DNA from: Roseinatronobacter sp052379845
Lineage (GTDB): Bacteria > Pseudomonadota > Alphaproteobacteria > Rhodobacterales > Rhodobacteraceae
NCBI GenBank assembly: GCA_052379845.1
Contig: JBQTCF010000016.1
Direction: 5' to 3' (one strand)
DNA length: 64,000 bases
Made by a program: the position numbers and the translations under genes
In this document: in pieces, positions 47,117-56,489 of the stretch
Position numbering within the stretch: position 1 is the first letter of the stretch
Layout: every line of letters starts with the position of its first letter
Notes under the pieces: generated by a model
The model's input: only the letters and a program-made list of their open reading frames with translations
Databases searched by the model: none
What the model was told of the DNA's origin: nothing

Positions 47117-50100
47117 ATGGCCACGCTGTTTTTCCGTCAGCCGCGCCTTGTGATGCTGGCGCTTCTGGTGATCCTGTCTGCGGGGGCGTCGGCCCTGTGG
47201 TCCATCGGGCGACAGGAAGACCCGACCATCACCAATATCTTCGCCACCATCACCACCGTCTTTCCGGGGGCAGACCCTGCGCGGGTTGAAGCGCTGGTCA
47301 CCGCCAAGATCGAAACCGAATTGCGCACTATCCCCGAGATTGCCGAGGTGGCGTCAACATCTGCCACTGGCATTTCGGTCATTTCAGTGGAGCTTATCGA
47401 AACTGTCCCCCCCGCGACCATTGAACAGCTTTGGGCGCAGGTCCGCGATGCGGTGGCGGACGCGCAGCGACTGTTTCCAGCGGGGGTTCTGGAACCCGAT
47501 TTCGACAGTGACGGGGCGGGCGGGTATGCCGCAATCTTTGCCCTGACCCTGCCCGAGGGGGTCGCCCTGACCCGCGCCGCACGCGAAGCCGAGGCACTGG
47601 CCGACCGTCTGCGGCGCGTTGCCGGCACCTCTCTGGTCGATCTGCACGGACTGCCCGAGGAGGAGGTGCTGGTCACCCTGCATCCTGACCGTGCTGCCGC
47701 CCTTGGCCTGACCGCCGATGACGTGTCAGCCGCCATCCGCGCGGCGGATGCCAAGGTGCAGGCGGGCCGGTTGCGCGGCGATCAGACCGATCTGGTGCTG
47801 GGCATCACGGGTGAGATCACGTCCCTGGACCGGCTGCGCGCCGTGGTGCTGCGCGAAGATGCAGCGGGCCGTGTCACGCTTCTGGGCGATGTGGCGCAGA
47901 TTACCCGTGGCCCCCGTCTGCCGCTGGCCGAGGCTGCTTTGTTTCAGGGCCAACCCGCAATCCTGATTTCCGCCAAACTTAGCGAGGGGTTGCAGGTTGA
48001 CCGCTGGATGGGTGACATCCGCGCCGCTGTGGCCGTGCATGGCGCGGAACTGCCTTGGGGCCTGTCCATCGAAACGGTCTTCGACCAGAGCCGCTACACC
48101 CTTGAGCGGCTGGCCGAAGTCGGGCTGAACATGGCCATCGGTGTCGCGCTGGTGGTTGCGGTGCTGTTCATCACGCTGGGGCCGCGTTCGGCGCTGATCG
48201 TGGCGATGGTGCTGCCAGTGGTGACGCTGGCCTCGGTGGCCACGCTGAATGCGCTTGCCGTGCCGATCCACCAGATGAGTGTGACCGGCCTGATCGTGGC
48301 GCTTGGCCTTCTGGTCGATGCGGCCATCGTGATGACGGATGAAGTGGGCAAGCGCCTGCGCGCGGGGCTGTCGCGGCTTGAGGCCGTTGCGGGATCGGTG
48401 CGGCGGCTGACGATGCCGCTCACGGCCTCCACCATCACCACCATCCTGTCCTTCATGCCGCTTCTGCTGCTGCCCGGCCCTGCGGGGGATTTCGTGGGTT
48501 CCATCGCAACAGCGGTGATCGTGATGCTGGCATGGTCTTTGGTCGTCGCTGTCACCGTCACTCCGGCGATTGCGGGATACTGGCTGCGCCCCGGCGATGG
48601 AACACCCCCGCGCGAAGGCCTGCTCATGCGCGGCTTTCGGGCGGTCCTGACGCTCTCAATGGCCAACCCGCTGCGCACGGTCGCGCTGTCGCTGGTTTTG
48701 CCGGTGATAGGTTTCCTGTCGCTGCCGACACTGACGCCACAATTCTTTCCCGGCGTGGACCGCGACCAGTTCCATATCGAGGTTGATCTGCCCCCCGGCA
48801 CCGGCATTGCCGAGACGCTGCGCATGGTGCGCGAGATCGACGCAACGCTTGCGGCTCATGCCGATATTCTGGACGTGGCCTGGGTGGTGGGCCGGTCTGC
48901 GCCTGCGTTCTATTACAACATGGTCGGGGACCGCGATCAGGCACCGGCCTTCGCGCAGGCGCTGATCCGCACCACATCAGCTGCCGCAACCGAAGGGCTG
49001 TTGGTGAATCTGCAGGCCAATCTGCCGCCCGAATTCCTGCAAGCCCGCTTCGTCATACGCAGTCTGACCCAAGGGCCGCCGGTCAATGCGCCAGTGGAAC
49101 TGCGCCTTGTGGGCCAGGATATCGACGCGCTGCGCCTTGCGGGTGATGACCTGCGGCTGCTGTTGGCGCAGGTGTCCACAGTGGCCATGGTGCGCAGTGG
49201 GATTGCGGGCGGTGCGCCCAAGCTGACCTTGCAGGTCGACGAGGCGCGCGCGCGTCTTCTTGGCCTTGATCTGGGCCAGATCGCGCGCCAGATGGAGGCA
49301 GGACTGGAAGGCGTCACCGGCGGGTCACTGCTGGAGGGGACCGAGGAACTGCCCGTCCGCGTGCGCCTTGGCGCGGGGCTGCGCGGCGACCCGGTGGCGA
49401 TTGGCGACATGCCGATCCTGCCGCCGGGAGCAGCCGGAGTTGCGGCGACTGGCCAGTTCCCCGCTGTGCCGCTCTCGACCTTTGGTGCGCTGCGGCTGGA
49501 GCCGTCGGAAAGCACAATCACCCGGCGCAATGGCGAACGGGTGAACACCGTTCAGGCGTTCCTGATGCCCGGCATCCTGCCCGCTGTGGCCCTGTCGCAG
49601 GCGATGGCGGTGCTGGAGGCCGAGGGCTACGCGCCACCGCAGAGCATCCGTCTGGAAACCGGCGGCGATTCTGATGCGCGCAACAGCACCGTCGATGCGT
49701 TGATCGCCCCCTTGGGCCTGATCATCACCCTGTCGATTGCCGTCGTAGTGATGACGTTCAATTCCTTTCGCCTGACGCTGATTGCCTTCACGGTAGCGGG
49801 CCTGTCGGCGGGCTTGTCAATGCTGGCGCTGGCGGTGTTCGACTACCCGTTCGGGATCAATGCCATCATCGGGGTTATCGGCTCCATCGGGGTGTCGATC
49901 AACGCCGCCCTGATTGTGCTGTCGGGGCTGCAGGAAGACCCACGCGCCAGCGCGGGCGACCGCGCGGCGATGGTCGATGTCGTGGCGGGCTCCGCCCGGC
50001 ACATCACCTCGACCACCATCACCACCGTTGGGGGGTTCCTGCCGCTGATCCTTGGCGGTGGCGGGTTCTGGCCGCCCTTTGCCATGTCGGTGGCGGGCGG

Positions 50101-50239
50101 TGTCGCGCTGTCGGTGACGCTGGCCTTCGCCTTCACCCCGCAGATGTTCGCACTGACGCTGCCAAGGCGCCCGCTTGGGGCTGACGATGATGGCCCCCGT
50201 CACCCCGCCGAAACGCTGCCCCGCCGCGCGGGTGACTGA
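47117..50239 (+). CDS. RND family efflux permease
   Basis: 1040-residue AcrB-type proton-driven pump with an N-terminal transmembrane helix (about 8-30), two large periplasmic loops and two blocks of transmembrane helices. D401 of the proton relay is conserved in GLLVDAAIVMTDEV, but the neighbouring second Asp of AcrB is Ala. The start MATLFFRQPR is chosen, following AGGGT by a few nt; the frame upstream belongs to the adaptor gene. Substrate is unknown. A 28-nt segment at its 3' end is repeated in inverted orientation just downstream. Confidence 0.92.
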   Translation: MATLFFRQPRLVMLALLVILSAGASALWSIGRQEDPTITNIFATITTVFPGADPARVEALVTAKIETELRTIPEIAEVASTSATGISVISVELIETVPPATIEQLWAQVRDAVADAQRLFPAGVLEPDFDSDGAGGYAAIFALTLPEGVALTRAAREAEALADRLRRVAGTSLVDLHGLPEEEVLVTLHPDRAAALGLTADDVSAAIRAADAKVQAGRLRGDQTDLVLGITGEITSLDRLRAVVLREDAAGRVTLLGDVAQITRGPRLPLAEAALFQGQPAILISAKLSEGLQVDRWMGDIRAAVAVHGAELPWGLSIETVFDQSRYTLERLAEVGLNMAIGVALVVAVLFITLGPRSALIVAMVLPVVTLASVATLNALAVPIHQMSVTGLIVALGLLVDAAIVMTDEVGKRLRAGLSRLEAVAGSVRRLTMPLTASTITTILSFMPLLLLPGPAGDFVGSIATAVIVMLAWSLVVAVTVTPAIAGYWLRPGDGTPPREGLLMRGFRAVLTLSMANPLRTVALSLVLPVIGFLSLPTLTPQFFPGVDRDQFHIEVDLPPGTGIAETLRMVREIDATLAAHADILDVAWVVGRSAPAFYYNMVGDRDQAPAFAQALIRTTSAAATEGLLVNLQANLPPEFLQARFVIRSLTQGPPVNAPVELRLVGQDIDALRLAGDDLRLLLAQVSTVAMVRSGIAGGAPKLTLQVDEARARLLGLDLGQIARQMEAGLEGVTGGSLLEGTEELPVRVRLGAGLRGDPVAIGDMPILPPGAAGVAATGQFPAVPLSTFGALRLEPSESTITRRNGERVNTVQAFLMPGILPAVALSQAMAVLEAEGYAPPQSIRLETGGDSDARNSTVDALIAPLGLIITLSIAVVVMTFNSFRLTLIAFTVAGLSAGLSMLALAVFDYPFGINAIIGVIGSIGVSINAALIVLSGLQEDPRASAGDRAAMVDVVAGSARHITSTTITTVGGFLPLILGGGGFWPPFAMSVAGGVALSVTLAFAFTPQMFALTLPRRPLGADDDGPRHPAETLPRRAGD

Positions 50240-50316
50240 TACCAGCGCCCCAGGCAAGGGCGCATCATGATCATTGCCCCCCCTTGACGCAGCGCTTCGG
50301 CGGGGTGACGGGGCCA
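50191..50316. repeat. Inverted repeat spanning the end of the RND permease gene
   Basis: The 28-nt arm at 50191-50218, inside the permease C terminus, recurs as an inverted copy at 50290-50316, with one extra C and one substitution. The ~70-nt spacer includes the permease stop. It could fold into a large hairpin or reflect a small inverted duplication. There is no U-tract. Confidence 0.55.
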
Positions 50317-50367
50317 GCGATGGTATCAGGCGCGCCTTTGCCACCCAACTGGCCGAACAGGGGTTCG

Positions 50368-51117
50368 TCAAACAGGAACACTTGGGGATTGCCCATCATG
50401 GCGCACCCTGTTTTGCGATAGCGTTAGTGTGTGCCGGTCATCAGGCTGCACCCGAAGATACAGGTCCGGTTCGGCACTTTGGCTGAGCACTGTGCGTGCG
50501 TTCACCATGTCGTTGCTGTCGGCGCGGGCCTCGGCCTGTGGCGGGCTTAAGCCATGGTCCAGCCACCGCGCAACAAGGCGTGCCCGCAAGACGGGCAGCG
50601 GCACGTCAATCAACACTGTCATATCGAACAGGCCCGCAAGTCCCGCCCAGTCGCCGGTGGGAAGCAACAGGTAATTCCCCTCGAACACGGCGATACGCGC
50701 CTGTGTGTCCAGCGTTCCCGCGCCCGGCAGTGTCTTGTCCTGTGCGCGGTCGAACAGCGGGTAGGCAATGTCCCCCTGATCCGCGCGCACGGCTTGAACC
50801 AGCGCTACGAAGCCCGCAGCATCGAAGGTTTCCGGCGCGCCCTTGCGGTCCAATAACCCTTTTGCCTGCAGGTCCGCATTGTCCAGATGGAACCCGTCCA
50901 TCGGCACCAGCGCGGCCCTGCCCGCACCCGCTTGCGCGCACAGCGCTGCGACGAGATCCGCAGCAAGGGTGGACTTTCCGGCAGCGGGCGGTCCGGCCAG
51001 CGCTACAAGGAACCGCTTGTCGCCGTGCTGGCGTGCCAGCAGATGCGTGGCCAATTGCGATACAACACTTTCTTGCAAAATACTCGCCCCCGTTTTTCCT
51101 GCCATCCAATGCCGCAT
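50368..51117 (-). CDS. P-loop kinase of the uridine/pantothenate-kinase-like family
   Basis: 249 residues. P-loop GPPAAGKST at about 42-50, followed by the substrate-loop MDGFHLDN typical of the YggC/Yfh7 and uridine kinase-like nucleoside triphosphate hydrolases, and RLVARWLDHGLSP. The family phosphorylates a small metabolite; the substrate is unknown. Starts at 51117 and 51105 are both usable. Upstream lies a copy of the palindromic element. Confidence 0.8.
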   Translation of the reverse strand: MRHWMAGKTGASILQESVVSQLATHLLARQHGDKRFLVALAGPPAAGKSTLAADLVAALCAQAGAGRAALVPMDGFHLDNADLQAKGLLDRKGAPETFDAAGFVALVQAVRADQGDIAYPLFDRAQDKTLPGAGTLDTQARIAVFEGNYLLLPTGDWAGLAGLFDMTVLIDVPLPVLRARLVARWLDHGLSPPQAEARADSNDMVNARTVLSQSAEPDLYLRVQPDDRHTLTLSQNRVRHDGQSPSVPV

Positions 51118-51133
51118 CAGGACCGTTTGCGCA

Positions 51134-51177
51134 TTAGAGTGGGTCGCGTGCATTCGCATTCACGCCACATACTCTAA
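51134..51177. repeat. Palindromic element, copy 2
   Basis: 44-bp imperfect palindrome with ends TTAGAGT and ACTCTAA, sharing AGAGTGGGTCGCGTG with copy 1 at 25441-25490. Its 20-nt core is inverted relative to copy 1 (19 of 20 bases match as the reverse complement). It lies just upstream of the P-loop kinase start and could affect its promoter. Confidence 0.7.
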
Positions 51178-51250
51178 CTTATTGATTTCGCGGGTTCAAG
51201 AAGCTCAAAACCAGTTCCCAATTTTGCGCATAAAAACACGCGACCATAGT

Positions 51251-51973
51251 TTACGCGGACCTTTCGGACGTATGCATGCGCGTGACCATCAGCGCGGCAG
51301 CTTGCCCAAGTGCGGCCAGGGCCGTATCGGCCGTATGCGGGTGCAGCCGCTGCTGCGGCCCTGACACTGCCAGCGCCCCAAGGCAATGCGCCCCCGACAC
51401 AAGGACCGGCACCGCGCAGGCCCAGTATCCCGGGGATCGTTCGCCGATGGACACACACCCCCCGTCAGGGCGCAATTTGGCTTTTGCGATGCTGCAGCCA
51501 AGCCCCCATGCGGCCAATACATGCCCCGCCGCACCGCATTGCAACGACATGCGCATCCCCTCATCCAGGTGGTGCCGCCCCCGGCCGGGCGCATTTTCAC
51601 GATACAGGCACAGCCGTTCATCCGCATCGATGACATAGAAGGATGCCGTCTCTCCGGTGTCGCGCACAAGTTTGCGCAGGGTGGGGCGAATGACGTCATC
51701 CAATTCATAGCCGCGCCGATACAGCGCACCAAGGCGCCACAATGCCGGGCCGGGACGATAGCGCCCGTCCGCATCCTTGCGCAAATAGCCATAGCGGATC
51801 AGCGATGCGGCCAGCCGCAGGATGGTACTTTTATACAGGCCGGTTTCCTCGGCCAGTTCCGCAAGGCTTAGGGATGTGCGTTCCATGTCGAAGGCTTCCA
51901 GAAGCGACAAGGCGCGTTCAACTGCGTCAACACGGTATTGCGGCCTTGGTGTTCTGTCAGACGAAACGTTCAT
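51251..51973 (-). CDS. IclR family transcriptional regulator
   Basis: 240-residue regulator with N-terminal winged helix (about 15-75: VDAVERALSLLEAF, LAELAEETGLYKSTILRLA) and a C-terminal effector domain of the IclR type (LDEGMRMSLQCGAAGHVLAA, CAVPVLVSGAHCLGALAVSG). IclR members respond to small organic acids. It is divergent from the CaiB-type CoA transferase with 65 nt between starts and probably controls it. Confidence 0.9.
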   Translation of the reverse strand: MNVSSDRTPRPQYRVDAVERALSLLEAFDMERTSLSLAELAEETGLYKSTILRLAASLIRYGYLRKDADGRYRPGPALWRLGALYRRGYELDDVIRPTLRKLVRDTGETASFYVIDADERLCLYRENAPGRGRHHLDEGMRMSLQCGAAGHVLAAWGLGCSIAKAKLRPDGGCVSIGERSPGYWACAVPVLVSGAHCLGALAVSGPQQRLHPHTADTALAALGQAAALMVTRMHTSERSA

Positions 51974-52038
51974 GAATTCTGATTGCCCGAAACCGGAACT
52001 TGCTGCAAGGCTTTCGCTATTGGAACAGGGGGGGTGAT

Positions 52039-53220
52039 ATGTCCGCACCATTGACCGCTATTCGCGTGCTTGATCTGTCGAATGTGCTGGCCGGGCCGTT
52101 TTGCGGCCATTTGCTGGCCCATCTTGGCGCAGAGGTGATCAAGATCGAACCCCCCGCAGGCGGTGATCTGGCCCGCGAACTGGGCGCGGACCCGGACCTT
52201 AGCGCGCGGGGCATGGGCGTGTCATTTCTGGCACAGAACGCGGGTAAGAAGTCGGTTGCACTGAACCTGAAGGACGCGCAGGACAAGGCACGCTTTCTGC
52301 GTCTGGTCAGGTCTGCCGATGTGGTGTTGGAGAATTTTCGCCCCGGCGTGATGGGGCGGCTGGGGCTGGGATATGACACGCTGAAAGGGGTCAATCCGCG
52401 CCTGATCTACTGCGCCATTTCCGGTTTCGGCCAATCCGGCGACTGGGCCAAGAACCCCGCTTATGACCAGATCGTTCAAGGCATGAGCGGGGTCATGTCA
52501 ATCACGGGGGACGCGGACAGCGCGCCGTTGCGGGTGGGCTATCCGGTGGCGGATACAGTGGGCGGGTTGATGGCGGCCTTCGCCATTTCGGCCATGCTGA
52601 ACGCCCCTGAACGCGGCGGGGTTATTGACGTGTCCATGTTGCATGCCATGCTGGGCACCATGGGGTGGGCGGTGTCGAACTGGCTTATTGCGGGTGTTGC
52701 GCCCACGCCCAACGGGAACGAGAATCTGACCTCTGCGCCATCTGGCACGTTCCGAACGCAGGACGCGCCGGTGAATATTGCCGCCAACAAGGACACGCAA
52801 TGGCAGCTTCTGGCCCGCCATATCGGGCGCGAGGATTTGCTGGAACACCCTGATTTCGCAACGCGCGAGGATCGCAAGCGCAACCGGATCGCGCTGCGCG
52901 GGCAAATTGAATCCGTGCTGGTCACCCGCCCCGCCGATGACTGGGTGCAGGAACTGAACGCGCTGGGCGTGCCAGCGGGCAAGGTGTTTACTGTCCCCCA
53001 GATACTGGACCACCCTGCCATTGCCGAAAGCGGATTGATCGCCACCTATGCCAATGTTCCGGGCGTGGGACGCGATGTGCGGCTGGTCCGTCCGGGGATG
53101 CGCATCGACGGGCAGGTGCCCACTGTCAGCGCGCCGCCGCCACAGTTGGGCCAGCACACGGACGAAATTTTTGCGCAGCTGGATGCGACAGAACGGCAGG
53201 ACACCCCTGATAAAAGGTGA
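52039..53220 (+). CDS. CaiB/BaiF family CoA transferase
   Basis: 393-residue class III CoA transferase that moves CoA between carboxylic acids. The N-terminal Rossmann region (IRVLDLSNVLAGPFCGHLLA, about 8-27) and catalytic D172 (VADTVGG) are visible; the small domain is at about 210-330. It starts at MSAPLTAIRV with a GGGG-rich ribosome site. Close to an IclR regulator and 3 kb from a tricarboxylate transporter operon, it is a candidate activator of an imported tri- or dicarboxylate. The acceptor acid is not readable. Confidence 0.92.
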   Translation: MSAPLTAIRVLDLSNVLAGPFCGHLLAHLGAEVIKIEPPAGGDLARELGADPDLSARGMGVSFLAQNAGKKSVALNLKDAQDKARFLRLVRSADVVLENFRPGVMGRLGLGYDTLKGVNPRLIYCAISGFGQSGDWAKNPAYDQIVQGMSGVMSITGDADSAPLRVGYPVADTVGGLMAAFAISAMLNAPERGGVIDVSMLHAMLGTMGWAVSNWLIAGVAPTPNGNENLTSAPSGTFRTQDAPVNIAANKDTQWQLLARHIGREDLLEHPDFATREDRKRNRIALRGQIESVLVTRPADDWVQELNALGVPAGKVFTVPQILDHPAIAESGLIATYANVPGVGRDVRLVRPGMRIDGQVPTVSAPPPQLGQHTDEIFAQLDATERQDTPDKR

Positions 53221-53268
53221 CAGGTATTTCCGGTTCAGAAATACCGCAAAGTAACAGGTTAAACCGGT

Positions 53269-54324
53269 TCAGGGCTGTTCCATCGCGGCACCCCATTCGC
53301 TTAGGAACTGGCGCCGCATTTGCTGGTCAAGCCAAGTCATAAGGCCGGGGTCCAGCTGGATGGGGCGCAAATGCGGGGCATTCAAAAATTCGACCACATC
53401 GACCGGCGGCAGGTGGGCGGCATCTGCAATCAGGTTTTTGCCTTCGTCCGATAGCATGAAGGACAAGAAATCGACGCCCTGCTGCGGCGCACGGGCCGTG
53501 ACGGGCACAAGCGCTGTGCGCAACAGGGTCAGGGTGTAGTCCTCCAGCTCGATCAGATGCACGGGGGCGTCGGGGGCCAGATGTGTGGCAGCATAGCTGC
53601 CGATGACATTATAGGCCATCAGCAACTCGCCGCTGCGCACGGCTTCCAGCATATTGAACGAACAGCAATATAGCTGCACATTCAACCGCCCCAGAACCTC
53701 GGACAGGCGCCAGAACGAGTCTGTTGTGCGGGCGTCCTGTGTTGCGAACATATATCCGACACCCGATGAAACAGGGTCATAGGTGCCAATTCGTCCATCG
53801 AACATTTCGGTGTTTTCGCGCAACATGTCGATCAGGTCATGACGGCTGCGCGGCGCAGGCCGCCCGTTTGCAAGCACACTGTCATGAACAATCAAAACAG
53901 CGGGTTCCTGCGCGACGGAAAAAACCAGATCACGCCAACGCGCCCAGTCCGGCAGGGCGTCGGCGCCGCTGGGCCGGATGGCGGTGGCATGCCCGTCATT
54001 GGCCAGCTTGATCTGCAGGTCCATCGCCGAGGAGATTACCAGATCATACTGCGCGCCCGCCTCGGTGATGGCGATATAGGTGTCGATGCTGGGGGCTTCG
54101 GAATACCGGATGCGCAGGTCGGGGTTGCGCGCCAGATAGGCCCTGATGACCGGCGCAAACAGTTCTGTATCGGCGGTTGCGATGATTTCCAGCGTCATGC
54201 GCGCCTGATCATTGCCAAACCATGTGTCGTGATCAATGGTGAAGCTTTCTGCCCACCCTGATGCGGGCAGCATAATCACCAGCGCGGCTGCATTGATCAG
54301 CGTGGTAAATCGAGTGTCGCGCAT
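53269..54324 (-). CDS. Periplasmic solute-binding protein linked to TctDE
   Basis: 351-residue extracellular solute-binding protein of the ABC type (iron/sulfate/polyamine-like fold). There is a signal peptide (about 1-25, cleaved near SGWAESF), a type II periplasmic-binding core with YDLVISSAMDLQIKLANDG and GTYDPVSSGVGYMF, and a C-terminal lobe. No permease or ATPase gene is near it. Its start overlaps the sensor kinase by 28 nt, so it is co-translated with TctE and TctD homologues, suggesting a sensory accessory that presents a ligand to the kinase rather than a transporter part. Confidence 0.87.
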   Translation of the reverse strand: MRDTRFTTLINAAALVIMLPASGWAESFTIDHDTWFGNDQARMTLEIIATADTELFAPVIRAYLARNPDLRIRYSEAPSIDTYIAITEAGAQYDLVISSAMDLQIKLANDGHATAIRPSGADALPDWARWRDLVFSVAQEPAVLIVHDSVLANGRPAPRSRHDLIDMLRENTEMFDGRIGTYDPVSSGVGYMFATQDARTTDSFWRLSEVLGRLNVQLYCCSFNMLEAVRSGELLMAYNVIGSYAATHLAPDAPVHLIELEDYTLTLLRTALVPVTARAPQQGVDFLSFMLSDEGKNLIADAAHLPPVDVVEFLNAPHLRPIQLDPGLMTWLDQQMRRQFLSEWGAAMEQP

Positions 54325-55706
54325 GTGCCGCCCCCGTCTGCGTCGATGATGCTAAAGGTGCCCCCCATCGTGTCTGCCACTTCCTGCACGATGGTCAGCC
54401 CCAACCCGGCCCCGACAATGTTTTCGCTGGTGGCACCACGTTGAAACCGCCGGACCAGTTGCGCCGTGGGGGCACCCCCTATTCCCGGGCCATGATCGCG
54501 CACGCAGGCCCGATACCCCGCCCCGTGACGTTTCAGACTGACCTCAATATCAGTTTCCGCAGGCGGGTATTTCACGGCATTGTCCAGCAGGTTGCGAAGC
54601 GCGGCTTCCAGCAGGACAGAATCCGCGCGGATCGGGCAGGGGTGGTCAGGCAGGGTCAGAACGAAGGTCATGTCGCGCATATCCGCGCTGGTGCGAAAGC
54701 GCTCCACAAGTTTGGCCATCAACGAACACAGGTCGATTTCGGTCTGCTCCAGCTGTTCTGAACGATAGAGGATGGTTGCGTGTTCCAGCAATTGCCCCGC
54801 AGATCGCGCGCATTCATCTGCAGACCGGATCATCCGCCGGATGCGCTGGCGCTGGGCGTCCTCTTGGGTGCTGCGCAGCAGAAGTTCCCCCTCGCTGCGC
54901 AGGGTGGCAAGGGGGGTGCGGATGTGGTGCGCGGCTTCGGCCAGAAAAGTCTCGGTGTGGTGGAAGGCCGCCTTTAGCCGCGCGATAAAGGCATTCAGCG
55001 CGCCCACAAGTGGCAGCAATTCGGCAGGCGCGGGCTGGCGCACAGGCCGCAAATCATGTGCGCCCCGCCGCCCGACGGCATTTGCAATGGTGCGGATCGG
55101 GCGCAGCATGTTTCCCGCACTGACAAGGCTAAGCGGAATGGACACAAGAAACAGCAATAACCCGAAAACCGCCGCATTCTGGGCCAGTTGCGCAGCAATC
55201 CTGCGCTGGCCGTCGCGGGTATGGCCGACAACAACCTGAACCGGCGTCAGTGTGTTGTCGATCATCAGTGCCCGCGACACAGTGGCCAGCCGCAGATCTG
55301 CACCGCGGTAAGTGTCATTGTAGAAAACTGGCGTCAGCGCGGGGCTGGACAGCGACAGAACTGGTAAATCCTCGTATCCGCTAAGGGCCGTGTCGTTTAC
55401 CGAAAACCGATAGAACAGACGTTCCTGCCCGGTTGCCGAAAGCATGGACAAGGTGCTGGGGGGCAGGTCAATACGCACGCCCTGATCCGTTGCGCGCAGG
55501 TTGGACGCCATCGACAAGGTTGCCGCACCAAGGATCGCGTCCATTGTCGCCTGTGATGCGCGCTGCGCGGAATACAAAACCGCCAGATACAGCCCCACCG
55601 CCAGCGCGGCCGCCAGCACCAGAAGTTGCACCACCAGCCGCTGGCGCAGGGAATGGGGCTGCGGGGCGCGTCCGGCGGTGGGGGCAGGGGGGGCGGGCAC
55701 AGTCAC
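54297..55706 (-). CDS. TctE-like sensor histidine kinase
   Basis: 469-residue membrane kinase. TM1 at about 24-45, a ~130-residue periplasmic sensor domain, TM2 at about 180-200, a short HAMP-like linker, then HisKA with phospho-acceptor His in AEAAHHIRTPLATL, and the ATPase domain (LLDNAVKYP, VRDHGPGIGG, GAGLGLTIVQEV). A GTG start overlaps the regulator stop by 4 nt. It phosphorylates the OmpR-type regulator encoded just before it and probably controls the divergent tctCBA operon. Confidence 0.9.
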   Translation of the reverse strand: MTVPAPPAPTAGRAPQPHSLRQRLVVQLLVLAAALAVGLYLAVLYSAQRASQATMDAILGAATLSMASNLRATDQGVRIDLPPSTLSMLSATGQERLFYRFSVNDTALSGYEDLPVLSLSSPALTPVFYNDTYRGADLRLATVSRALMIDNTLTPVQVVVGHTRDGQRRIAAQLAQNAAVFGLLLFLVSIPLSLVSAGNMLRPIRTIANAVGRRGAHDLRPVRQPAPAELLPLVGALNAFIARLKAAFHHTETFLAEAAHHIRTPLATLRSEGELLLRSTQEDAQRQRIRRMIRSADECARSAGQLLEHATILYRSEQLEQTEIDLCSLMAKLVERFRTSADMRDMTFVLTLPDHPCPIRADSVLLEAALRNLLDNAVKYPPAETDIEVSLKRHGAGYRACVRDHGPGIGGAPTAQLVRRFQRGATSENIVGAGLGLTIVQEVADTMGGTFSIIDADGGGTCATLDLPR

Positions 55707-56362
55707 GCGACCAGCCTGTAGCCGATACCGCGCACTGTCTCTATGCGCGCGCCCGACCCGTCCAGTTTGCGGCGCAATCTGGCAACATAGACTTCGATGG
55801 CGTTGTCGCTGACCGCTTCATCGAAGGAAAACAGCCGGTCACATAGCTGGTCCTTCGAGAAAATGCGCCCCGCCCCCGCCAGCAGCACTTCCAGCAGGCG
55901 CAATTCCCGGTTGCGCAATGTCCGAACCTCGCCTGCGATGGTAACCGTTGCTTCCATCGGATTGAAGGCCATATCCGCGAAATGCAGCACTGGCGCGGGA
56001 TTGTGCCCCTGCCTGCGCAACACGGCCCTGCACCGCGCTTTCAGTTCCTCGAAATCGAAGGGTTTGGTGATATAGTCATCCGCCCCCAGATCCAGCGTGC
56101 CAACGCGGTCGCTGACTTCGGATCGGGCTGTCATAACGATGATGGGCGTGGCCAATTGCGCGCGCCGCCGCTTCAGAAAGCTGCGCCCGTCACCATCGGG
56201 CAAGGTGATGTCCAGCAAGATAAGGTCATATTGCGCAGCCGCCAGACAGGCCTCTGCCTCGGACAGATTGGTGGCATGGTCCACGCCGTGCCCTTCGGAA
56301 CCAAGCTGGGCAAGAACGGTTTGTGCAAGGTTCTGGTTATCCTCGATCAACAGGAAGCGCAC
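55703..56362 (-). CDS. TctD-like OmpR-family response regulator
   Basis: 219-residue regulator: receiver domain with acceptor D51 (LILLDITLPDGDG) and Lys in TKPFDFEELKARC, and a C-terminal winged helix (LRNRELRLLEVLLAGAGRIF, VSDNAIEVYVARLRRKLDG). The GTG start with residues VRFLLIEDN gives the canonical family N terminus; an in-frame TTG further upstream gives a longer protein with no homology. It is divergent from tctC with a 127-nt gap that should hold its target sites. Confidence 0.9.
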   Translation of the reverse strand: MRFLLIEDNQNLAQTVLAQLGSEGHGVDHATNLSEAEACLAAAQYDLILLDITLPDGDGRSFLKRRRAQLATPIIVMTARSEVSDRVGTLDLGADDYITKPFDFEELKARCRAVLRRQGHNPAPVLHFADMAFNPMEATVTIAGEVRTLRNRELRLLEVLLAGAGRIFSKDQLCDRLFSFDEAVSDNAIEVYVARLRRKLDGSGARIETVRGIGYRLVA

Positions 56363-56489
56363 TGTCTTCAGCCCCTTCTTCGCAGGAAAATCCCGGCGTG
56401 TCAGCTTGGTGTAAGTTTGATCGGAAATCAAGCTTGCAGCCGCACCAACCTGGAGGGGTGTGTGGCCTCAGAAACCGGGAGGACTACCA

